In this document: positions 1 to 5,860 of the stretch, piece by piece
Position numbering within the stretch: the stretch's first letter is position 1
Layout: the number at the start of each line of letters is the position of its first letter
NCBI GenBank assembly: GCA_964529445.1
Contig: CAZGWJ010000117.1
Span: forward strand, 1 to 7,106
Reading direction: 5' to 3'
DNA: 7,106 nucleotides
Source of the DNA: CAZGWJ01 sp964529445
Lineage (GTDB): Bacteria; Oederibacteriota; Muellerivitia; Muellerivitales; Muellerivitaceae
The notes under the pieces: model-generated
The model's database searches: none
Told to the model about the DNA's origin: nothing
What the model saw: the letters and a program-made list of their open reading frames with translations, nothing else
Position numbers and translations under genes: made by a program

Positions 1-1
1 G

Positions 2-457
2 CAGACGAGAACGTTCACGCCCTCCTGGACGTTCACACCGACGTACACGGGCACGGTGCCCTTCACGGCCACCGCGACCTACACGGGGACATACACCTTC
101 ACGCCGACGCCTACCGAGACGGGGACCTGGACGCCGATCCTCACAGGGACGTCGACAGAGACGGCGGTCCCGGGTGGTTGCGAGAACGTGGAGGTCTCGG
201 CACCCTACCCGAATCCCGCGGGAGTGCCGCCGGCGAGGGTGGACCTGGTGTCGGCCTGCCCCAAGACGGTTTCCTGGAAGGTCTATACGACGAACTATCG
301 TTGCGTGGCGGCCGGGATCGTGCGGGTGACGGGGAAGAGCACGGTGGCCTGGGACTTGCGGGATCTGAAGGGAAAACCCGTGGCCAACGGGTTGTACTAT
401 TGGGTGTTCACATCCGACGAACGGACGACCCTTCGAAAGACGATGGTCCTGAGATAG
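2..457 (+). CDS. Secreted Thr/Pro-linker protein with FlgD-like C-terminal domain (5' truncated)
   Basis: The reading frame is open from the left edge and ends at TAG 455-457, so only the last 151 codons are present; the GTG at 56 is an internal codon, not a likely start. The first ~55 residues are a low-complexity linker in which nearly every second residue is Thr (pattern TFTPTYTGT), with Pro, Gly and aromatic residues between. The last ~90 residues form a compact domain opening with APYPNPAG and closing with VAWDLRDLKGKPVANGLYY then KTMVLR. This is the hallmark of FlgD Ig-like / secretion-tail domains found at the C-termini of large exported proteins (family knowledge). Three Cys residues lie in the domain region. 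The upstream part, which would carry the enzymatic or adhesive function, is missing, so no function can be given. Inferred location: cell surface or secreted. Confidence is high that it is a real gene, moderate for the domain family. Confidence 0.8.
   Translation, partial: QTRTFTPSWTFTPTYTGTVPFTATATYTGTYTFTPTPTETGTWTPILTGTSTETAVPGGCENVEVSAPYPNPAGVPPARVDLVSACPKTVSWKVYTTNYRCVAAGIVRVTGKSTVAWDLRDLKGKPVANGLYYWVFTSDERTTLRKTMVLR
5..163 (+). repeat. Low-complexity Thr-codon repeat encoding the linker
   Basis: Degenerate tandem repeats built around ACG/ACC/ACA codons alternating with another codon. Recurrent units read as TFTPT and TYTGT at the protein level, and acgttcac / acctacac at the DNA level. 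The repeat is imperfect. It encodes the flexible, probably exposed linker of the truncated protein and could change length by slippage. It probably extends further upstream than the window. Confidence 0.75.
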
Positions 458-565
458 GGAAGAGAGACCGCACGGGAAACGATCCGGTCATCCCGGGCTT
501 CTGCGGCTTAATAGGGCCGTATTCTTGGAAGGTTAAACCTTAACAGCGCAAAAATCGTTTTTCGG

Positions 566-596
566 TTGAGAGGCTCCCGAAGCGGTTGTATATATT
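566..596 (+). promoter_or_regulatory. Predicted sigma70-like promoter of the PilZ gene
   Basis: TTGAGA at 566-571 matches the -35 consensus at 5 of 6 positions. It is followed after 17 bases by TATATA at 589-594, or after 19 bases by TATATT at 591-596. Transcription would start near 603, leaving about 60 bases of leader before the ATG at 665. The 458-664 gap is AT-richer than the genes. It also holds a 13-base palindrome AAGGTTAAACCTT (529-541) just upstream that could be an operator, though nothing shows which protein would bind it. No convincing T-tailed terminator for the preceding gene is visible here. Confidence 0.5.
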
Positions 597-664
597 GAAG
601 GCTCGATACGATCAACGCCCACTCCTCCCCCGTGTCGAATATCAACCTGTGGAGACTGGACACG

Positions 665-1027
665 ATGAACCAACCCGCCGCCGACCGCAGACGTTTTCCC
701 CGAGTGAAATGCAACCTCTCGGTGAAGATCCGTCGCATGGAGGATCCTTCGGCCACTTTGTCCATGGACACACGTCGGGAATTGCCCATGACCGCCGTGA
801 ATCTCAGCCAGGGAGGGTTGTGTCTGTACTCCGAACAAGCCATCGGCAGTAACGATCTGTACCGCATTTCCATCGATATCCCCGGTCTGGATGTGAAGGT
901 GACGGCGTTCGGCGAGGTCATCTGGTCGGATGAGCAGCGAGGCGGGGTTCATTTCCTGGCGATCCACGAGGACCAGGAGAACCATCTCAAGGATTTTGTC
1001 AGCAACAATATCAGTTCCTTTGCCTGA
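665..1027 (+). CDS. Single-domain PilZ protein (c-di-GMP receptor)
   Basis: A 120-residue protein that is essentially one PilZ domain. The c-di-GMP-binding signature is complete: RRFPR (RxxxR) at residues 9-13 and NLSQGG ([D/N]xSxxG) at 46-51. These are followed by beta-strand-rich sequence ending in GEVIWSDE and GGVHFLAI, typical of PilZ folds. Family knowledge: such proteins bind cyclic di-GMP in the cytoplasm and pass the signal to motility, polysaccharide or other machinery; no output partner is visible here. I chose ATG 665 because GGAG at 651-654 sits 10 bases upstream. An in-frame GTG at 632 has no such site and would add 11 residues without domain character. It has its own promoter and is separated from the next gene by about 65 bases. 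Its link to the copper ATPase may be only positional. Confidence 0.88.
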   Translation: MNQPAADRRRFPRVKCNLSVKIRRMEDPSATLSMDTRRELPMTAVNLSQGGLCLYSEQAIGSNDLYRISIDIPGLDVKVTAFGEVIWSDEQRGGVHFLAIHEDQENHLKDFVSNNISSFA

Positions 1028-1067
1028 TTGGATATCGCACAAACGCTGTCGTGTCCTTTCTGTCGGG

Positions 1068-1094
1068 TTTACCGTTTCAATGAATGCATATAAA
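1068..1094 (+). promoter_or_regulatory. Possible promoter ahead of the copper ATPase
   Basis: A locally AT-rich patch contains TATAAA at 1089-1094, preceded after 15 bases by TTTACC at 1068-1073. The -10 is reasonable; the -35 is weak and the spacing short. If real, the -10 box overlaps the ATG at 1094, and translation would have to start downstream, at GTG 1184 or 1193. No palindrome resembling a copper-sensor operator was recognised. Confidence 0.25.
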
Positions 1095-3385
1095 TGGAGA
1101 GGGTCCACGAGACACCGGAGCGGGCCCTCGACCGGGTCGTTGCGGGGGGCTATAGTGAAGGCGCCTCTATTCCATCCCGGCGGGTGGCCGAAGTGACGGA
1201 TTCCCCGAGTTCATCCCGTTCCAGCACCGTCGTGCTTTCGATCGAAGGAATGTCCTGCGCTTCCTGCGCCAGCCGGATCGAAAAGGCCCTTCGCCGGACG
1301 GCGGGTGTGAAGGAAGCCCACGTCAATTTCGCCTCCCAGAAGGCCTACATCGAACCGACGGGTTCCCCTCCGGTCATCCCGGATTGGATCGCCGCCATCG
1401 AGAAGGCGGGGTACCAGGCGAAACCCTGCCTGACGGATCCGGCCAGGCGTCCCTCCCAGATCCACCATGCCGAGCGGGTCCGTTACGGTTGGCGTACCGT
1501 GGTGGGCTCGATCCTGACGCTCCCTTTCGCCGTCTCCCACCTGTTCCCGGGATCCATGGCGCTCCACGATCCCTTTTTCGTTCCGCTCCTTCTCGCGGCC
1601 CCGGTCTATTTCCTGGTGGGATGGCCTTTCCATCGGATGGCCTGGAAATCCCTCCGGCGGGGTGAGGCCACCATGGACACGCTCGTCTCCATGGGATCGA
1701 GCGCCGCGTTCTTCTCCTCGTTCCTGACGGGAGCGGTCCCCCACGCCGCCCTGGGTTTCGATGCCTCCAGTTTCATCATCACCTTCGTGGTGATCGGTCG
1801 AGCCATCGAGGCCAGGACCAAGGGAGAGGCGGGAAAGGCCCTCGAGGCCCTCATGGACCTGAAACCGCGCATGGCGCATGTGATCAAGGTCCGCGAGCAG
1901 GTGGACGTGCCGGTCGAGGATGTTGTGGAGAACGATCTTCTGTATGTCCGGCCCGGCGAAACGGTCCCCGTGGACGGGGAGGTGACCGAGGGGCGCAGCC
2001 GGGTGGATGAGTCGCTTCTCACGGGGGAATCGGCGCATGTGGAGAAGCGGGCCGGCTCGAAGGTTTTCGGGGGCACGATCAACGGATCCGGGGCCCTGAC
2101 GATCCGGTCCCGGGCCGTGGGCGTTCAGATGCTCCTGAACCAGATGATCCGGCTGGTGGAGGAGGCCCAGGGTACGAAGGCACCTACCCAGAGGATGGCG
2201 GACCGGGTGTCAGCCTGGTTCGTTCCCGCAGTATTGGCCCTGTCGGCGCTTACCTTCGCGATCGGGGTCCTTGTGGCAGGGGTCTCGCCCTTGGATGCGC
2301 TTGCGAGGGCCGTGGCCGTGCTGGTCATTGCCTGTCCCTGTGCGCTGGGATTGGCCACGCCCATGGCTTTCATGGCGGGCACCGGGGTGGCGGCCCGCAA
2401 AGGCATCCTCATCCGCCGCCAGGAGGTGCTTGAGAAGGCCGAGAGGATCACTTGCGCGGTCTTCGACAAGACGGGCACGTTGACGGAAGGGCGGCCGCGG
2501 CTCTCCGACATCCTCCTGTTGGGCGATTTCACCGAGATGAAGGTTCTTCGGTTCGCGGCGGCCTTGGAGATCGGCACCAACCACCCGCTGGGCCGCGCCA
2601 TCCTGAAGGAGGCGCTGATCCTCGATTTCGTCATTCCCGTGGCCCAGGAGCTGCTCGAGGTGCCGGGTGCCGGCGTGAAGGGGCGGGTCGAGGGGCATGA
2701 GGTGGCCATCGGGACCAAGGCGTTCGTGGAATCCCAGGAAGGCGTCGTGTCGAACGAGCAGGTCCGTGCCAACACGGAGGCGTACCGCCAGGCGGGTCAG
2801 GCGGTCTCCATCATGGCGGTGGACGGGAAGGTTGCCGCCGTCCTCGCGATGGAGGATCCCCTGAGGGCCGAAGCGCGTGGACTCGTCTCGAACCTGAAGG
2901 ACATGGGACTCCAGGTCCACCTCCTGACGGGTGACAACGAGGTGACGGCCCTTCGCGTGGGCGAGCGGGTGGGTGCCGACGTCGTCCAGGCCAACATGGA
3001 CCCGGCCAAGAAGATGGATTACATCCGCTCCCTCCAGTCCCAGGGTCATCGGGTGGCCATGGTCGGGGATGGCATCAACGACGCGGCGGCCCTGGCGGCC
3101 GCTGATCTCGGAATTGCCATGGGGACCGGGACCGACGTGGCCCGGGAAGCGGGCGATATGGTCCTCGTCCATGAGGGCTTGAACCGCGTGATCGAAGCCC
3201 TTCGGGTCTCCCGCAAGACCCTTTCCATCATCCGGCAGAACCTGTTCTGGGCCTTCGGCTACAACCTGGTGGCCCTGCCTTTCGCCGTCGCGACCCAGGT
3301 GCCTCCCGCCCTGGCGGCCGCCCTCATGTCCCTTTCCTCCATCACGGTCGTCCTGAATTCGCTGAGACTCTACCTCCTGAAATGA
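1094..3385 (+). CDS. copA: Cu+-exporting P1B-type ATPase (CopA family)
   Basis: ATP-driven inner-membrane pump expected to move Cu+ (possibly Ag+) out of the cytoplasm. With the ATG at 1094 it is 763 residues. One heavy-metal-associated domain lies at about 45-112 with the metal-binding CxxC at Cys55/Cys58 (GMSCASC). The core has eight predicted membrane segments, actuator TGES at 310-313, the ion-binding CPC at 414-416, phosphorylation motif DKTGT at 458-462, the nucleotide-site HP at 497-498, TGD at 612-614 and GDGIND at 658-663. YN at 723-724 and MSLSS at 745-749 in the last two membrane segments are the family signature of Cu+ rather than Zn2+ or Co2+ pumps. The gene is intact. The start is uncertain: no Shine-Dalgarno precedes 1094, and the first ~33 residues are not conserved-looking; in-frame GTG 1184 or 1193 are alternatives leaving the metal-binding domain intact. 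No copper sensor or chaperone gene is adjacent. Confidence 0.95.
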   Translation: MERVHETPERALDRVVAGGYSEGASIPSRRVAEVTDSPSSSRSSTVVLSIEGMSCASCASRIEKALRRTAGVKEAHVNFASQKAYIEPTGSPPVIPDWIAAIEKAGYQAKPCLTDPARRPSQIHHAERVRYGWRTVVGSILTLPFAVSHLFPGSMALHDPFFVPLLLAAPVYFLVGWPFHRMAWKSLRRGEATMDTLVSMGSSAAFFSSFLTGAVPHAALGFDASSFIITFVVIGRAIEARTKGEAGKALEALMDLKPRMAHVIKVREQVDVPVEDVVENDLLYVRPGETVPVDGEVTEGRSRVDESLLTGESAHVEKRAGSKVFGGTINGSGALTIRSRAVGVQMLLNQMIRLVEEAQGTKAPTQRMADRVSAWFVPAVLALSALTFAIGVLVAGVSPLDALARAVAVLVIACPCALGLATPMAFMAGTGVAARKGILIRRQEVLEKAERITCAVFDKTGTLTEGRPRLSDILLLGDFTEMKVLRFAAALEIGTNHPLGRAILKEALILDFVIPVAQELLEVPGAGVKGRVEGHEVAIGTKAFVESQEGVVSNEQVRANTEAYRQAGQAVSIMAVDGKVAAVLAMEDPLRAEARGLVSNLKDMGLQVHLLTGDNEVTALRVGERVGADVVQANMDPAKKMDYIRSLQSQGHRVAMVGDGINDAAALAAADLGIAMGTGTDVAREAGDMVLVHEGLNRVIEALRVSRKTLSIIRQNLFWAFGYNLVALPFAVATQVPPALAAALMSLSSITVVLNSLRLYLLK

Positions 3386-3394
3386 AGCCGAGCG

Positions 3395-3416
3395 GGCCTG
3401 GAAAGGGTTTCAGGCC
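3395..3416 (+). other. Hairpin just after the copper ATPase
   Basis: GGCCTG (3395-3400) pairs with CAGGCC (3411-3416), and the stem extends inward by AAA/TTT around a GGG loop with one bulged G. It lies 10 bases past the stop codon. No T-tract follows, so it is at best a 3'-end stabiliser or a factor-assisted termination site. Confidence 0.3.
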
Positions 3417-3432
3417 GGGGTCGTGAGTGCCG

Positions 3433-3452
3433 ACGGGGCCTTCCCCGTGTTT
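3433..3452 (+). terminator. Weak candidate terminator of the copper ATPase transcript
   Basis: ACGGGG (3433-3438) and CCCCGT (3443-3448) form a perfect 6-bp GC-rich stem with a CCTT loop, followed by GTTT. The T-run is short (3450-3452), so efficiency would be modest. It sits just upstream of the predicted livK promoter, a sensible place to separate the two transcription units. Confidence 0.35.
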
Positions 3453-3459
3453 GCGGGCG

Positions 3460-3488
3460 TTGACGCCTCCTCTCCGCTTCATTATCCT
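3460..3488 (+). promoter_or_regulatory. Predicted sigma70-like promoter of livK
   Basis: TTGACG at 3460-3465 matches the -35 consensus at 5 of 6 positions. Exactly 17 bases later, TATCCT at 3483-3488 matches the -10 at 4 of 6. Transcription would start near 3495, giving a leader of about 37 bases that contains the GAAAGG ribosome binding site (3517-3522). The -35 overlaps a short inverted repeat, GGCG TTGA CGCC (3456-3467), which might matter for regulation. Confidence 0.5.
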
Positions 3489-3531
3489 TGGGCCGTTCCG
3501 GAACCCATTCCGACCTGAAAGGCAGTCCACC

Positions 3532-4665
3532 ATGAAGACCTCCCGCTTGCTCGTCCTGTTGCTGGCCGCCCTCCTGGGGACTTCCTGCGGGACGGCGAAA
3601 CGCGATGATTCCGTCATCCGAATCGGGGAGTACGGATCGCTCACCGGCAGCGAGGCCACCTTCGGCATCTCCACCCACGAGGGCATCCTGTTGGCGGTGG
3701 ACGAGGCCAATCGGGCGGGCGGCGTGAACGGCAAGCCGGTCACCGTCATCACGATGGACAACCAGGGCAAGCTGGAGGAATGCGCCATCGCGGTCACCAA
3801 GCTCATCCAGCAGGACCGGGTCCACGCGGTGCTGGGTGAGGTGGCCTCGACCCGGTCCCTGCAGGGCGCTCCCATCTGTCAGCGCAACAGGGTTCCCATG
3901 CTCAGTCCCGCGTCCACCAACCCGAAGGTCACCCAGGTGGGCGATTACATCTTCCGCGCCTGCTTCATCGATCCCTTCCAGGGCCGCGTCATGGCCGACT
4001 TCGCCATCCGGGACCTGAAGGCCAAGACGGCCGCCGTGTTCCGCGACCAGAAGAGCGACTATTCCATCGGCCTGTCGGACGTCTTCACGAAGCGGTTCCG
4101 GGAACTGGGCGGCACGGTGGTGACGGACGTGAGCTACGTCTCCGGCGACGTGGACTTCAAGTCGCAGCTGACCGTCATCCGCGAGAAGAAACCCGATTGC
4201 GTGTACCTGCCGGGCTACTACACCGAGGTCGGCCTCGTGCTGCGCCAGGCCCGCGAGCTCGGCATGAGGATGCCCTTCATGGGCGGGGACGGATGGGATT
4301 CGCCCGAGCTCTTCAAGATCGCCGGGAAGGCCGCCGAGAACGGGTATCATTCCAACCACTACACGCCGGAGTCGAAGGACCCGAAGGTCGTGGAGTTCGT
4401 GGCCAAATACCGGGCCCGCTGGGGCAAGACGCCTGACGCCCTGGCGACCCTGGGCTACGATGCCGCCCTCCTGCTGATGGATGCCCTGAAGCGGGCGAAG
4501 AGCCTGGATGGGCCGGACATCCGGGATGCCCTGGCCTCCACGAAGGATTTCCCCGGCGTGACGGGGAGGATCTCGATGGACGCGGACCGCAATGCCGAGA
4601 AGAGCGCGGTCGTGCTCAAGACCTCCGCGGACCGGGCCACCTACCTGACGACCGTCAACCCGTAG
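3532..4665 (+). CDS. livK: ABC-transporter substrate-binding lipoprotein, branched-chain amino acid (LivK) family
   Basis: A 377-residue periplasmic-binding protein of the type I (Leu/Ile/Val) fold that captures the ligand outside the inner membrane and delivers it to LivH/LivM. Residues 1-18 are a secretion signal (MKTSR plus a Leu/Ala core) ending at Cys19 in the context LLGTSC. This is a slightly imperfect lipobox, suggesting a lipid anchor. The mature part has family landmarks: IGEYGSLTGSEATFG near residues 31-45, AVDEANRAGGVNGKPV at 55-70, SPASTNPKVT at 125-134, and GYDAALLLMDAL at 308-319. The ATG at 3532 is preferred because GAAAGG lies 9 bases upstream and the signal peptide begins exactly there; the longer GTG frame from 3427 adds residues with no signal character and would cover the promoter. 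The ligand could be Leu/Ile/Val, but the family also binds other amino acids, amides or urea, so specificity is open. A strong terminator follows it. Confidence 0.93.
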   Translation: MKTSRLLVLLLAALLGTSCGTAKRDDSVIRIGEYGSLTGSEATFGISTHEGILLAVDEANRAGGVNGKPVTVITMDNQGKLEECAIAVTKLIQQDRVHAVLGEVASTRSLQGAPICQRNRVPMLSPASTNPKVTQVGDYIFRACFIDPFQGRVMADFAIRDLKAKTAAVFRDQKSDYSIGLSDVFTKRFRELGGTVVTDVSYVSGDVDFKSQLTVIREKKPDCVYLPGYYTEVGLVLRQARELGMRMPFMGGDGWDSPELFKIAGKAAENGYHSNHYTPESKDPKVVEFVAKYRARWGKTPDALATLGYDAALLLMDALKRAKSLDGPDIRDALASTKDFPGVTGRISMDADRNAEKSAVVLKTSADRATYLTTVNP

Positions 4666-4714
4666 ACGGTGCTTGCCCCTTCTCCCCTGAAGTGAAAAAT
4701 GAGGTCGAGCGTCC

Positions 4715-4744
4715 AGGCGGATCCCGCGTGGGGTCCGCCTTTTT
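4715..4744 (+). terminator. Strong intrinsic terminator after livK
   Basis: An 11-bp stem pairs 4715-4725 (starting AGGCGGA) with 4730-4740 (ending TCCGCCT); it is perfect apart from one T-G pair. The loop is the tetranucleotide GCGT, and a run of five T follows (4740-4744). This is a textbook Rho-independent terminator 50 bases past the livK stop. It should end most livK transcripts before livH. Confidence 0.9.
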
Positions 4745-4781
4745 CGTTGTAGAGGGCCGTCCCGGCGGCCTCGAAGGGGCG

Positions 4782-4810
4782 TTAACACCCTCCCGGCATC
4801 CTGCTAGAAT
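4782..4810 (+). promoter_or_regulatory. Predicted strong sigma70-like promoter of livHMG
   Basis: TTAACA at 4782-4787 matches the -35 at 5 of 6 positions. After exactly 17 bases TAGAAT at 4805-4810 matches the -10 at 5 of 6. Transcription would begin near 4817, giving a leader of about 18 bases that contains the GGGAGG site at 4824-4829. Its place directly after the livK terminator supports an independent transcription start for the membrane and ATPase genes. Confidence 0.65.
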
Positions 4811-4823
4811 CGGGCCATCCTCT

Positions 4824-4829
4824 GGGAGG
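4824..4829 (+). promoter_or_regulatory. Shine-Dalgarno fixing the TTG start of livH
   Basis: GGGAGG ends five bases before TTG 4835. No ATG or GTG lies in frame nearby at a better distance, and the protein from this TTG has the usual LivH N-terminus, so the rare start codon is well supported. Confidence 0.8.
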
Positions 4830-4834
4830 TCCGA

Positions 4835-5737
4835 TTGAGCGAATTCAACCAGCTCGTGGTCAACGGCTTGGCCCTGGGATCCATCTACGCCCTCATCGCC
4901 CTGGGCTACACCATGGTGTACGGCATCCTCCGCCTCATCAATTTCGCCCACGGCGAGATCTTCATGGTGGGCACCTTCGTGGGTCTCTTCACGGCCCGGG
5001 CCCTCGGGATCGACGCGGATCCCACCCTGGCGGGTTTCCTGGTGGTCCTGCTCGCCGCCATGGCCGCCGCCGCCCTGATGGGATTCGTCATCGAGCGCCT
5101 GGCCTACCGGCCTCTCCGGAACGCGCCCCGCCTGAACCTCCTCATCACGGCGGTCGGGATTTCGCTCCTTCTTCAGAACCTCATGCAGGTGATCTTCGGG
5201 GCCACGCCGCGCGTGTTCCCCGAGATCATGCCTCAGACGGCCCTGGTCGATTCGCCCACCTTGTCGCTCACGAACCAGCAGGCCGCGGTCCTTCTGGTCT
5301 CCCTCGGGCTCATGGTGGGTCTCGAGTGGGTCATCATGCACACGAAACTGGGGCGCGCCATGCGTGCCGTCTCCCACTCGCACGAGACGGCGTCCCTCGT
5401 GGGGATCCCGGTGGACCGCGTCATCGCATTCACCTTCATGTTGGGGTCGGCCCTGGCGGCCGCCGCCGGCATCCTTGTGGGCGTCTGCTATCCGCGGGTG
5501 GATCCCATGATGGGGATGATGCCCGGCATCAAGGCCTTCGTGGCGGCCGTGCTGGGCGGCATCGGCTCGGTGCGGGGGGCCGTGGCGGGCGCCCTGATCA
5601 TGGGGGTGGCCGAGTCGCTCGTCGTGGGATGGGGGGCCTCCACCTTCCGGGATGCGCTGGCTTTCGCGATCCTGATCCTCATCCTCTTATTGAGGCCGGC
5701 CGGCCTGTTCGGACGATACGAACCCGAGAAAGTATGA
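4835..5737 (+). CDS. livH: Branched-chain amino acid ABC transporter permease LivH
   Basis: An inner-membrane permease subunit that forms the translocation channel together with LivM. The 300-residue protein is of normal family length and highly hydrophobic, with about eight membrane segments. The signature YALIALGYTMVYGILRLINFAHGE (residues 18-41; INFAHGE at 35-41) is diagnostic of LivH. Further family landmarks are the REST-like cytoplasmic stretch with TKLGRAMRAVSHSHETASLVGIP (from residue ~170), GGIGSVRGAVAGALIMG, and the closing LRPAGLFGR. Translation starts at TTG 4835 behind a strong GGGAGG site, a weak codon that may keep expression of this membrane protein moderate. It is the first gene of the second liv transcription unit. 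Its stop lies only six bases before an inverted-repeat element that separates it from livM. Confidence 0.96.
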   Translation: MSEFNQLVVNGLALGSIYALIALGYTMVYGILRLINFAHGEIFMVGTFVGLFTARALGIDADPTLAGFLVVLLAAMAAAALMGFVIERLAYRPLRNAPRLNLLITAVGISLLLQNLMQVIFGATPRVFPEIMPQTALVDSPTLSLTNQQAAVLLVSLGLMVGLEWVIMHTKLGRAMRAVSHSHETASLVGIPVDRVIAFTFMLGSALAAAAGILVGVCYPRVDPMMGMMPGIKAFVAAVLGGIGSVRGAVAGALIMGVAESLVVGWGASTFRDALAFAILILILLLRPAGLFGRYEPEKV

Positions 5738-5743
5738 GGTTTG

Positions 5744-5851
5744 ACCACGAAGACACGAAGGCACCAAGGAAGGCACCATGTCTGAAGGAACACGGTGGGC
5801 CGGAATAAGGAGGCCCCTGACGCATTCTTCGTGTCTTCGCGCCTTCGTGGT
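5744..5851. repeat. REP-like inverted-repeat element in the livH-livM gap (GAAG type)
   Basis: A 108-base element fills the intergenic space. The left arm is made of ACCACGAAG (5744-5752), ACACGAAG (5753-5760) and GCACCAAGG (5761-5769). The right arm, read on + strand, is CTTCGTGT (5827-5834), CTTCGCGC (5835-5842) and CTTCGTGGT (5843-5851). The outer 17 bases of the arms are complementary at 15 positions, and the two exceptions are A-C mismatches. The centre holds a small GGGCC/GGCCC stem (5797-5801, 5812-5816). I recall arrays of such CACGAAG units in intergenic DNA of several environmental bacteria, but cannot name a curated family. No transposase is encoded. Possible roles: mRNA stabilising hairpin, transcription attenuator, or passive non-autonomous repeat. 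Confidence 0.8.
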
Positions 5852-5855
5852 GAGG
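5852..5855 (+). promoter_or_regulatory. Shine-Dalgarno of livM at the repeat edge
   Basis: GAGG begins at the base following the repeat's right end and lies five bases before ATG 5861. This supports 5861 over the upstream in-frame GTG 5795, which lies inside the repeat, and over ATG 5879, which has no comparable site. Folding of the repeat could affect access to this site. Confidence 0.6.
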
Positions 5856-5860
5856 GTTGT

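Noticed and set aside
466..489. GACCG/CGGTC hairpin as terminator after the first gene
   Set aside because: Only a 5-bp stem with a 14-base loop and no T-tract; not convincing.
551..563. AAAAA-TCG-TTTTT as a terminator
   Set aside because: An all-A/T stem of 5 bp with no GC-rich portion; more likely simply part of the AT-rich promoter region.
533..1108. 191-codon open frame on the - strand opposite the PilZ gene
   Set aside because: The + strand frame has the complete RxxxR and NxSxxG PilZ motifs plus a promoter and Shine-Dalgarno; the antisense frame has none.
2210..3172. 320-codon open frame on the - strand inside copA
   Set aside because: Antisense shadow of the ATPase domain; no ribosome binding site or domain character.
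3370..4788. 472-codon open frame on the - strand opposite livK
   Set aside because: It is the antisense shadow of a GC-rich gene; its translation is rich in Arg, Gly and His with no recognisable domain, while livK on the + strand has a signal peptide and family motifs.
5744..5851. CRISPR array from recurring CACGAAG units
   Set aside because: Units are 8-9 bases, tandem and without spacers, and are arranged as an inverted repeat; no cas genes are present.
5795..5860. In-frame upstream extension of livM starting at GTG 5795
   Set aside because: It lies in the repeat element and would add 22 repeat-derived residues; ATG 5861 has a GAGG site and gives the normal LivM N-terminus.
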